This document shows positions 58,256 through 64,000 of a DNA stretch of 64,000 bases, piece after piece. Position 1 is the first letter of the stretch; each line of letters starts with the position of its first letter. The stretch is taken from NCBI RefSeq assembly GCF_014874095.1, contig NZ_JADBEB010000001.1:1798001-1862000 (forward strand). Reading direction: 5' to 3'. The notes beneath the pieces were generated by a model, which was not told where the DNA came from, made no database searches, and saw nothing but the letters and a program-made list of their open reading frames with translations. The stretch is from Plantactinospora soyae. GTDB lineage: Bacteria; Actinomycetota; Actinomycetes; Mycobacteriales; Micromonosporaceae. Position numbers and translations under genes: made by a program.

Positions 58256-59362
58256 CTACAGGTACATCCCGGTGCGGTGCTCGCCCGGATCGCGGTGCTG
58301 CGGCTTGTCGCCCTCGCCGAAGAACCGCCGGCCACCGAACTCACCATGCAGCCGGTCGTCCAGTTCGTCGGCGAGACCGGTCATCACCTGCACCGCGAGC
58401 ATCAGGTGGGTGGCCTGGAAGTTGCGGCCGAAGACCGGGATGGAGGCCCAGACGGTGTCGTTGGTGCAGTAGAGCCGGCCGATCGGCATCCGGTTCGTCA
58501 GCTCGGAGAGCTTGACGTAGAGCTGCTCGGTCGGCTCGATCTCGGTGAGTACCGGCGAGAAGACGTCGACCAGCGGAGGATTGTCCCGGACCCGGACGAA
58601 GACCATCGCCGAGCCGGCCCGGATGCCGATGTCACCGTCCGAGTCGACCTGGAGCTGTTCCGCCGACGACTTCAGCATCGCGGAGACCACGGTCCGGACC
58701 CGGTCCTCCAGGGCCAGAGTCTCCTCCCCGCCCTGGGCGGCCCGGGCGGCGGCGAGCGCCTCGTCGAGATCGAGGTCGAGGTTCTGGTCGGCGGCGACCT
58801 CGGGCCGGGCGGTGCCGAGCGGTTCGACCGCGATCGGCTCGTCGGACTCGTCGTGGACCAGGAAGACGAGGAACGCCGGGTGCGGTGCGCCGTACACGTC
58901 ACGCAGGGTTCGCGAGACGGTGGTGGCGAGGCGGGCCGCGTCGGCCGTACCGACCCGGATCCCGAAGTGGCCACCGGAACCCTCGACCACCCCGGGTGGC
59001 GACCAGCCGAGCGCGATCATGTCGGCGACCGCGGCCCGATCCAGCCGGTACCCCTGGGGCAGCGCGGCGTTACCCACCGCCCGTACGTCGATCCGATCGT
59101 CGTCGCCCACCTCGATGCTCACCGAGTAGACCGCGTCGCCGGTGCCGGACGCGGTGGGATCGAGGGTCAACGCGACCTGCGCCCCCGGCGGCAGGCTGCG
59201 GATCTGCTCGGCGAGCGCCCGAGCGAACTCCTGCCACGCCTCCGTCACCTTCACCCGCAGGTCCGCGGTGGTGGGTTCGTCGAGCAGGATCGACTCGTAA
59301 TGATCGGCCGGGTTCCCCTCGGTCACGTCGTCCCCCGGCGCCTCAGGGTGGTCCGCCGCCAT
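58256..59362 (-). CDS. YbjN/type III chaperone-like domain protein
   Basis: A 368-residue acidic protein with two related halves. The C-terminal half (about 215-350: LEDRVRTVVSAMLKSSAEQLQVDSDGDIGIRAGSAMVFVRVRDNPPLVDVFSPVLTEIEPTEQLYVKLSELTNRMPIGRLYCTNDTVWASIPVFGRNFQATHLMLAVQVMTGLADELDDRLHGEFGG) has the YbjN/T3SS-chaperone fold. The N-terminal half (TADLRVKVTEAWQEFARALAEQIRSLPPGAQVALTLDP) resembles a separate domain seen with it in actinomycetes. The role is unknown; related proteins appear near type VII or regulatory loci, but nothing of the kind is here. Confidence 0.8.
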   Translation of the reverse strand: MAADHPEAPGDDVTEGNPADHYESILLDEPTTADLRVKVTEAWQEFARALAEQIRSLPPGAQVALTLDPTASGTGDAVYSVSIEVGDDDRIDVRAVGNAALPQGYRLDRAAVADMIALGWSPPGVVEGSGGHFGIRVGTADAARLATTVSRTLRDVYGAPHPAFLVFLVHDESDEPIAVEPLGTARPEVAADQNLDLDLDEALAAARAAQGGEETLALEDRVRTVVSAMLKSSAEQLQVDSDGDIGIRAGSAMVFVRVRDNPPLVDVFSPVLTEIEPTEQLYVKLSELTNRMPIGRLYCTNDTVWASIPVFGRNFQATHLMLAVQVMTGLADELDDRLHGEFGGRRFFGEGDKPQHRDPGEHRTGMYL

Positions 59363-59460
59363 AATCGCCTCCGTCCGTCAGGGCACCGCACACCCTACCC
59401 AGCGGACCGGGCGGTAGGGATAGTGCGGACCCCGATCGGACACCACAGGAGTGTGGACCG

Positions 59461-60360
59461 TCACGAACGACGGGGATGCGACGCGAAGAATTCCCACATC
59501 GCGGAAGTGGCATCGACGGCCGCCTTGTAGCCGGTCGCGGCCGGCCAGGCGTGCCCCATCCCGTTCACCGTGTAGTCGACGACCTCGCTGCCGTCGGAGC
59601 AGTTGCTGGCCGTACGGTTCACGGTCCTGGCCTGATCGACCCAGACCGGTTTTCCGACCTCGCAGCCGAGGTTGCGCTGCCACCGGGCCAGGCCGCCGTA
59701 CATCCGGGAGGAGTTGCGGTCGTTCCGGCCGATGAAGGTGATCATCGAGACGGGCCGGGACGGCTTGTAGTTCGGGTCACTCGCGGCCGGCCCTCCGGTG
59801 AAGGCCCCGCTGACCGGCGCGATCGCGGCGAAGACCTCGGCGGCCTCGACACCCAGCGAGTACGTCAGCTCGGCGCCGGAGGAGAAGCCCGTCGCGTACA
59901 CCCGGGCGGGGTCGACCGACCAGGTCCGGACCAGCTGGTCGACGATGGCCCGGACGAGGTTGACGTCGTCGCCCTGCTCGGCCAGCCGGCTGAACTCCTG
60001 GTTGAGTGCCTGGGGATAGGCGACGAGGAAGCCCTCCTTGTCGGCCAGGGCGTTCAGTCCGCTGGTACTGCCCAGCCCCTCGACGCTCTGCCCGGTGCCG
60101 TGCAGGGCGACCACCAACGGCGTCGGCGTACCGGGGCGGTATCCGGGTGGGGCGTGCAGCGACCAGGTCCGCTCCTTGCCGGTCCGGTCGAGCGCCATGC
60201 TGTGGTCGCCGGGCGCCGGGGCGATCTCCGGACGGGCCGAACGTGTCGGGCTCGGGGCGGTGTCCGGGCCGGCGCCGTCGTCCGCGCCGCACCCCGTGCC
60301 GGTGCCGATGACCGCCGCCAACGCGACCGTGGCCAGGATCGATCGTCCCACTCTGCGCAT
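59461..60360 (-). CDS. Secreted PHB-depolymerase-like esterase (LpqC type)
   Basis: A 299-residue secreted alpha/beta hydrolase. The signal segment SILATVALAAVIGTGTGCGADD suggests a lipoprotein, although the lipobox is weak. The mature protein has the esterase D/PHB depolymerase pattern: RTWSLHAPPGYRPGTPTPLVVALHGTGQSVEG, the nucleophile VYATGFSSGAELTYSLG, an acid in GRNDRNSS and the histidine in NGMGHAWPAATGY. Polyhydroxybutyrate or feruloyl esters are family substrates; which applies here is unknown. It diverges from a PadR regulator whose operator lies in the shared promoter, so PadR probably controls this gene. Confidence 0.87.
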   Translation of the reverse strand: MRRVGRSILATVALAAVIGTGTGCGADDGAGPDTAPSPTRSARPEIAPAPGDHSMALDRTGKERTWSLHAPPGYRPGTPTPLVVALHGTGQSVEGLGSTSGLNALADKEGFLVAYPQALNQEFSRLAEQGDDVNLVRAIVDQLVRTWSVDPARVYATGFSSGAELTYSLGVEAAEVFAAIAPVSGAFTGGPAASDPNYKPSRPVSMITFIGRNDRNSSRMYGGLARWQRNLGCEVGKPVWVDQARTVNRTASNCSDGSEVVDYTVNGMGHAWPAATGYKAAVDATSAMWEFFASHPRRS

Positions 60361-60399
60361 CGGGTCCCCCGTCTCAACATGGACTTGTTGTCGTGGGAC

Positions 60400-60417
60400 T
60401 ATGTCAAAATTGACATA
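60400..60417. promoter_or_regulatory. PadR-type operator (TATGTCAA-AA-TTGACATA)
   Basis: A perfect 8-bp inverted repeat with 2-nt centre containing ATGT-N8-ACAT, the classical PadR core. It lies between the divergent esterase (start 60360) and padR (start 60445). TTGACA on the plus strand may also serve as a -35 element. Confidence 0.82.
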
Positions 60418-60444
60418 GCAATGCCGCAACCGGGAGATAACAGT

Positions 60445-61038
60445 TTGGCTACCGTCAGTGCGCTGGGGTACGCCCTGCTCTGCGCCCTCCACCGGGGCCC
60501 GCTCACCGGATACGACCTGGTCCAGCGGATGGCGAAGCCGATCGGCTACTACTGGACCGCACGACAGAGCCAGATCTATCCCGAGTTGGCCCGGTTGTCG
60601 GCCACCGGCCTGATCGAGCACGAGTCCGAGGACGGTCCGGGGCCGAGGCAGCGCAAGACCCACCGGCTCACCGCCGCCGGGCGGGAGACCCTCGCCGCCT
60701 GGCTGGTCGAACCACCCGCACCCCGGGCACCCCGCGACGAGGCGGTGCTCAAGACGTACGCCCTCGCGGCGGCCGATCCGGACCGGATGCGGGAGTTCTA
60801 TCTCGCCGAGGCCGAGGCGTACCAGCGACGACTCGACGACTTCCGGACCCAGCACGCCGACCTGGTCAGCCGGCACGGGGACGACCCCCGGCACCCGCAG
60901 TTCGGCGCGTACGCCACCCTGGAACTGGCGCTGGTCAGCACGCCGGCCCGGATCCAGTGGTGCCGTTGGATGGCCGAACGGATGACCGAACTCGGCCGAC
61001 TGCGACGCGACGGGTCGACGGGGACGGTCGACGGTTGA
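60445..61038 (+). CDS. PadR-family transcriptional regulator
   Basis: A 197-residue regulator. The winged helix (VSALGYALLCALHRGPLTGYDLVQRMAKPIGYYWTARQSQIYPELARLSATGLIEHESEDGPGPRQRKTHRLTAAGRETLAAWL) is followed by a helical dimerisation domain (REFYLAEAEAYQRRLDDFRTQHADLV). TTG 60445 is the best start: GGGAG lies 8 nt upstream and it leaves the operator at 60400-60417 outside the coding region. ATG 60421 and 60379 are in frame, but the latter would put the operator inside the gene. It likely represses itself and the divergent esterase in response to a phenolic or other ligand. Confidence 0.9.
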   Translation: MATVSALGYALLCALHRGPLTGYDLVQRMAKPIGYYWTARQSQIYPELARLSATGLIEHESEDGPGPRQRKTHRLTAAGRETLAAWLVEPPAPRAPRDEAVLKTYALAAADPDRMREFYLAEAEAYQRRLDDFRTQHADLVSRHGDDPRHPQFGAYATLELALVSTPARIQWCRWMAERMTELGRLRRDGSTGTVDG

Positions 61039-61128
61039 CCCGGTAGCGGCCGAGACCGGCTGTCGTTCAGAGGGCCGGATGGATCAGGGCGTGCGCCGAA
61101 CCCACCTACCTCGGCAGAATCGTCGCGT

Positions 61129-61374
61129 TCAGTCGGCGCTCGCGTCCGAGGGCCAGTTCTGGGCCAGGCCGGCGAGCCCGGCCGCGGCGACCGCCGGGTC
61201 CGCGCCCCGGCCGACCGCGATCCCGAGCAGGTACGCGGTGACCGGCGCACCGGGCCGGAGCACGTTGTGGGCGACGTCGCGGGCCAGATCGAGCACCTGC
61301 GACACGTCCACCTCGGCCGGATCGAGGTCGAGTTCGGCGCACGCCGCCACCAGCCAGCGGTCCATCGTCGTCAT
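61129..61374 (-). CDS. DUF6457 protein
   Basis: An 81-residue protein: MDRWLVAACAELDLDPAEVDVSQVLDLARDVAHNVLRPGAPVTAYLLGIAVGRGADPAVAAAGLAGLAQNWPSD is the DUF6457 domain. It usually accompanies mobA and moeA in actinomycetes, sometimes fused to them, and is believed to belong to molybdenum cofactor biogenesis. Its ATG overlaps the mobA-like stop (ATGA), so the two are coupled. Confidence 0.88.
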   Translation of the reverse strand: MTTMDRWLVAACAELDLDPAEVDVSQVLDLARDVAHNVLRPGAPVTAYLLGIAVGRGADPAVAAAGLAGLAQNWPSDASAD

Positions 61375-62222
61375 CGGATCCACTCCTCTGCCCGGTGCAG
61401 GTCGTTCTCAGTGTCGCAGTCGAACCAGGGTGGCGGCCCCACCCCGCTCCAGGCAACCTCGGCCACGGTCAGCTCCCTCATCAGTGCCCGCATCGACGTA
61501 CCGGTGAGGACGCCGTCGTGTTGGACAGCCAGCCGGGCCAGCGCGGCCCGCAGGGCCGACAGCCGCCAGACCCCGCACAGCCACTGTGGGCGGCCGGTGT
61601 CGTCGACGTACACCGCGCCGTCCATGGATGCGGCGCGGGCCAGGGCGGTACGGAGGCCGTACACCGCTTCCGCCGTCAGCAGCGGAAGGTCGGCGGCGAG
61701 CAGCGCGACCGTCGACTCGGCGCGGTCGGCCGGGGCCGGGGCCGGGGCGGCGACCGCACCGGCGGCGGTCTCCCCGTCGGCGGCGGTGCCGGCGGCATCG
61801 GCGGATGTTCCGGCACCGGCTGCCGGGGCGGCGATCAGGGACAGCCCGGCTGCCGTCGCGGCGACCGGTCCACCTCCGGGTGGCTGCTCCCGGGTGCCGT
61901 GCACACCGGCCGGAAGGTCACCGGTCGCACCGACGACGATCCGGGGCGCGGCATCGACGACCGCCGCCAGCACCCGGTCCCGCATGGGGGTTCCACCGAC
62001 CGGCAGCGCCGGCTTGTCCACCCCGCCCATCCGGCGCCCGGCCCCACCCGCCAGCACCACCGCCGCGAAGGCCGCCGGTACGACGGCAACGGCGCTGTCC
62101 TCGCCGGCCGCCGTCGCGGCTCCGATGGCGCCGAACTCGGTCGGGGTGTGCTCGGCCGGGATGTACTCGGGCGAGGTGCGTCCGGTCGTGGTGTGCTCGG
62201 CCGATGGTCCAGACCCGGTCAT
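61371..62222 (-). CDS. mobA: MobA-like molybdenum cofactor nucleotidyltransferase
   Basis: A 283-residue nucleotidyltransferase. The signature AAVVLAGGAGRRMGGVDKPALPVGGTPMRDRVLAAV (about 51-86) is the MobA GGxGRRMGxxDK loop that binds GTP. Later motifs are present: EQPPGGGPVAATAAGLSL, VALLAADLPLLTAEAVYGL and GRPQWLCGVWRLSALRAAL. It probably attaches GMP to molybdopterin. Two unusual segments stand out: a roughly 45-residue Thr/Glu-rich N-terminal extension and an Ala/Gly-rich insertion of about 40 residues before the catalytic D motif. TACCGT lies 6 nt upstream of ATG 62222. It diverges from fdhD, a known molybdoenzyme factor. Confidence 0.87.
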   Translation of the reverse strand: MTGSGPSAEHTTTGRTSPEYIPAEHTPTEFGAIGAATAAGEDSAVAVVPAAFAAVVLAGGAGRRMGGVDKPALPVGGTPMRDRVLAAVVDAAPRIVVGATGDLPAGVHGTREQPPGGGPVAATAAGLSLIAAPAAGAGTSADAAGTAADGETAAGAVAAPAPAPADRAESTVALLAADLPLLTAEAVYGLRTALARAASMDGAVYVDDTGRPQWLCGVWRLSALRAALARLAVQHDGVLTGTSMRALMRELTVAEVAWSGVGPPPWFDCDTENDLHRAEEWIR

Positions 62223-62282
62223 CCGGTAACGGTAGCCGGGGCTTCCACCCGTACGCCGCGCGCGGCGAGAGAGGATGGCGGA
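62223..62282. promoter_or_regulatory. Divergent promoter region mobA-like / fdhD
   Basis: Only 60 bp separate the two start codons. On the minus strand TACCGT (62234-62229) lies 6 nt before ATG 62222. On the plus strand GAGGAT (62271-62276) lies 6 nt before ATG 62283. Both genes would be leaderless and their promoters face away from each other. Confidence 0.5.
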
Positions 62283-63140
62283 ATGGGACGAGCCAGTGAG
62301 CGACGGACGGTGCTGCGGATAGACCTGGAATCCGGTGCCGCGAATGGGCGAACTGCGGTACGCCGGCCGGACAACCTGGCCGCCGAGGAACCGCTGGAGA
62401 TCCGGGTGGGACCGGCCGGACCGGGCCGACGCGCTCCGCTCGCGGTCACCATGCGTACCCCGGGCGACGATCTCGACCTGGCGATCGGTTTCCTGCTCAC
62501 CGAGGGTGTCATCCGGTCCACCGATGACGTGCGTACCGCCCAGTTGTGTGCCGGCACCGACACTCCGAACACCTACAACGTGGTCGACGTCGTGCTCGCC
62601 GACGACGTACCCGCGCCGGCCACCGACCCGTCCCGCAACTTCTACACCACCAGCTCGTGCGGGGTGTGTGGCAAGGCCAGCATCGACGCGATCCGGACCC
62701 GTTCCCAGTACGACGTCGCGACCGACCCGGTCACCGTGCCGGCGCGTACCCTCGCCGACCTGCCGGACCGGCTGCGTGCCGCCCAGCGTGGCTTCGACCG
62801 CACGGGCGGACTGCACGCCGCCGGGCTCTTCACCTCCGACGGGGAGCTTGTGGTGCTCCGCGAGGACGTCGGCCGGCACAACGCGGTGGACAAGGTGATC
62901 GGCTGGGCGGTCCGGGAGCGGCGGCTGCCCCTGGCCGGGCACCTGCTGCTGGTCTCCGGACGGGCCAGTTTCGAGCTGACCCAGAAGGCGTGGATGGCCG
63001 GCATTCCGCTGCTCGCCGCCGTCTCCGCACCGAGCACGCTCGCCGCCGAACTCGCGACCGAGGCCGGGATGACCCTGGTCGGCTTCCTCCGGGGCGCCAC
63101 CATGAACGTCTACGCCGGAGACACCCGGATCAAGCTCTGA
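62283..63140 (+). CDS. fdhD: Formate dehydrogenase accessory sulfurtransferase FdhD
   Basis: A 285-residue FdhD. It transfers sulphur from a cysteine desulfurase to the molybdenum cofactor of formate dehydrogenase. The catalytic CxxC motif is clear (YTTSSCGVCGKASID), as are the N-terminal EEPLEIRVG, GDDLDLAIGFLLTEGVI, LREDVGRHNAVDKVIGW and SGRASFELTQKAWMAGIPLLAAVSAPSTLA segments. Length and order match the family. The mobA-like/DUF6457 pair lies divergently. No formate dehydrogenase is visible in the window. Confidence 0.95.
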   Translation: MGRASERRTVLRIDLESGAANGRTAVRRPDNLAAEEPLEIRVGPAGPGRRAPLAVTMRTPGDDLDLAIGFLLTEGVIRSTDDVRTAQLCAGTDTPNTYNVVDVVLADDVPAPATDPSRNFYTTSSCGVCGKASIDAIRTRSQYDVATDPVTVPARTLADLPDRLRAAQRGFDRTGGLHAAGLFTSDGELVVLREDVGRHNAVDKVIGWAVRERRLPLAGHLLLVSGRASFELTQKAWMAGIPLLAAVSAPSTLAAELATEAGMTLVGFLRGATMNVYAGDTRIKL

Positions 63141-63172
63141 CGCCTCCGATGTCTGACGCCTCGGGTGCCGCT

Positions 63173-63187
63173 TTACCCGTCGGGTAA
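63173..63187. promoter_or_regulatory. Perfect palindrome TTACCCG-T-CGGGTAA
   Basis: A 15-bp palindrome lies in the gap before the SnoaL-like gene, about 65-80 nt before ATG 63253 and 35-50 nt before the alternative GTG 63223. It has the look of a TetR-family operator. The spacing (TTAC-N7-GTAA) differs from the sites at 8594 and 14956. Confidence 0.65.
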
Positions 63188-63252
63188 TCGCCGGATCGCA
63201 TCTCGGCTGACAAGCTCGACAGGTGAACGCGACCAGCACCGGAAGGCCCGCC

Positions 63253-63684
63253 ATGGACACCAGAGCCACCGTCGAGGAGTTTCTGCGCCGAATCGGCGAG
63301 GGAGACCCGGAGCACACCGCCGCGCTCTACGCGGAGAAGATCGACTGGCAGGTCAACTGGCCGGAGCCGCGCCACGAGGCGGTGCCGTGGATTCGTCCCC
63401 GGTCCAGCCGGGCGGACGTCGTCGACCATCACCGGACCCTCGCCGCGAGCAGCGTTCCCGGGCAGGGGTCCGCGACGATCGACAGGATCCTGGTGGACGG
63501 TCCGGACGCGGTGGTGATCGGCGAGACCGCGCAGACCGTACGCGCCACCGGCAAGCGGTTCAGCACCCGGTTCGCGCTGCACCTCACCGTCGAGAACGGG
63601 CTGATCGTCCGGCACCACGTCTACGAGGACAGTCTCTCCGTCGCACTGGCCTGTGAGGCGGTCGCCCCTACGGGATCCGATTAA
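63253..63684 (+). CDS. SnoaL-like/nuclear transport factor 2 fold protein
   Basis: A 143-residue cystatin-like protein: RATVEEFLRRIGEGDPEHTAALYAEKIDWQVNWPEPRHEAVPWIRPRSSRADVVDHHRTLAASSVPGQGSATIDRILVDGPDAVVIGETAQTVRATGKRFSTRFALHLTVENGLIVRHHVYEDSLSVALA matches the SnoaL-like ketosteroid-isomerase-type fold. The substrate is unknown. ATG 63253 follows GGAAGG; GTG 63223 would add ten residues. The palindrome at 63173-63187 may control it. Confidence 0.82.
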   Translation: MDTRATVEEFLRRIGEGDPEHTAALYAEKIDWQVNWPEPRHEAVPWIRPRSSRADVVDHHRTLAASSVPGQGSATIDRILVDGPDAVVIGETAQTVRATGKRFSTRFALHLTVENGLIVRHHVYEDSLSVALACEAVAPTGSD

Positions 63685-63743
63685 GGGATCTTGTAGGGCT
63701 GGCCGGATGTTCCACGGGTCAGGACGCGACCAGGCTCGATGTC

Positions 63744-64000
63744 ATGAACAGCTATCTCAGCGGCCGGGCCGGACGTCGTCGACTACTCCTACCGGCTCTA
63801 CTCGCGTTGGGTCTGGCCACGGGTGCGATGGTGGCCCCGAGTCCCTCGTCGGCGACTCCGTACTCCGCGACCCGGCCCGGCCTCTCCGCCGACGTGGTCA
63901 ACATGGGTGTCGACGAGCTGCGTCAACTGCTCCGGGACCGGCGGGTCAGCTCGACCGACCTGGTCCGGGAGTACCTGCGGCGCATCGCCGCCTACGAGAA
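63744..64000 (+). CDS. Secreted amidase-signature-family protein, 5' end only
   Basis: The first 85 codons of a gene that runs out of the window. The start MNSYLSGRAGRRRLLLPALLALGLATGAMVAP is a signal peptide, probably cleaved near SSATPYSA. It is followed by the N-terminal helix of the amidase signature family (NMGVDELRQLLRDRRVSSTDLVREYLRRIAAYE). The active-site Ser-Ser-Lys part lies beyond the end, so the assignment rests only on this helix. Confidence 0.7.
   Translation, partial: MNSYLSGRAGRRRLLLPALLALGLATGAMVAPSPSSATPYSATRPGLSADVVNMGVDELRQLLRDRRVSSTDLVREYLRRIAAYE

Noticed and set aside
60379-60444. Longer PadR start at ATG 60379 or 60421
   Set aside because: ATG 60379 would place the perfect operator inside the coding sequence and adds residues not typical of the family; TTG 60445 has a GGGAG site 8 nt upstream.
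1-64000. rRNA, tRNA, transposase, integrase or phage genes
   Set aside because: I looked for typical motifs on both strands (CCA-ended cloverleaf sequence, DDE or tyrosine-recombinase proteins) and found none that I can support.

Overview
The window is ordinary chromosome from a high-GC actinomycete, most likely a member of the Micromonosporaceae. The evidence is the strong GC bias at third codon positions, GTG/TTG starts, many leaderless genes with a TANNNT box 6-8 nt before the start codon, actinobacterial families (DUF6458, DUF5926, DUF397 with DUF5753, Bpa-type proteasome activator, FadE5-like acyl-CoA dehydrogenase, LCP ligases) and the GGAAGGGGCCC-type intergenic palindromes and SER/SAR-coding repeats typical of that family. 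I see no rRNA, tRNA, CRISPR array, prophage, transposase or secondary-metabolite assembly line. The genus assignment is an inference.

Layout. 1-4.4 kb: a three-gene 2-oxoacid dehydrogenase operon (E1 alpha, E1 beta, E2), a strong terminator and a 45-residue basic protein. 4.7-7.8 kb: a giant proline-rich repeat protein with one C-terminal membrane anchor. 7.9-17.3 kb: mainly minus-strand genes (hemolysin III-like protein, coiled-coil protein, thioredoxin/NHL protein, two DUF6458 membrane proteins flanking a SixA-type phosphatase, FadE5-like dehydrogenase, RsbU-type phosphatase, RlpA-like protein). 17.4-27.3 kb: phosphoribosyltransferase, a two-component system behind three DnaA-box-like 9-mers, and two separate DUF485-like plus SSS symporter modules (acetate-type). 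Between the modules lie a 5'-truncated FtsX-like permease, an ECF sigma factor (SigE family) with its membrane partner, and a flavin-reductase-like protein. 27.4-32.5 kb: an epimerase and three tandem LytR-CpsA-Psr genes (cell-wall glycopolymer attachment). 32.6-37 kb: rhodanese, glycerophosphodiesterase, PAS histidine kinase, RsbW-like ATPase, DUF5926. 37-41 kb: XRE-DUF5753/DUF397 pair with divergent small genes, arginine deiminase, NERD-like protein.

41-51 kb is housekeeping: PAS-like and ACT proteins, prephenate dehydratase, AIM24, a zincin, OsmC, seryl-tRNA synthetase, two HAD phosphatases, the proteasome activator Bpa and an alpha/beta hydrolase. 51.5-64 kb: an orphan branched-chain-amino-acid-type binding lipoprotein, dimethylargininase divergent from an Lrp/AsnC regulator, a secreted GH6 cellulase behind a near-perfect CebR box, a beta-propeller lipoprotein, a YbjN-like protein, an esterase divergent from a PadR regulator with a perfect PadR-type operator, a molybdenum-cofactor pair (mobA-like/DUF6457 against fdhD), a SnoaL-like protein, and the 5' end of a secreted amidase cut by the window edge.

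The most informative points are regulatory and structural: matching tandem TTAC-N6-GTAR operators before the hemolysin III-like and fadE genes, the DnaA-box cluster before the two-component system, the ArgR-like palindrome before arcA, the CebR and PadR boxes, an LCP gene with no canonical start codon in front of its membrane anchor, a repeat insertion forming a coupled 26-codon ORF inside the acetate-permease operon, and a second such repeat inside the coding start of the glycerophosphodiesterase gene. No entirely new multi-gene system is evident.
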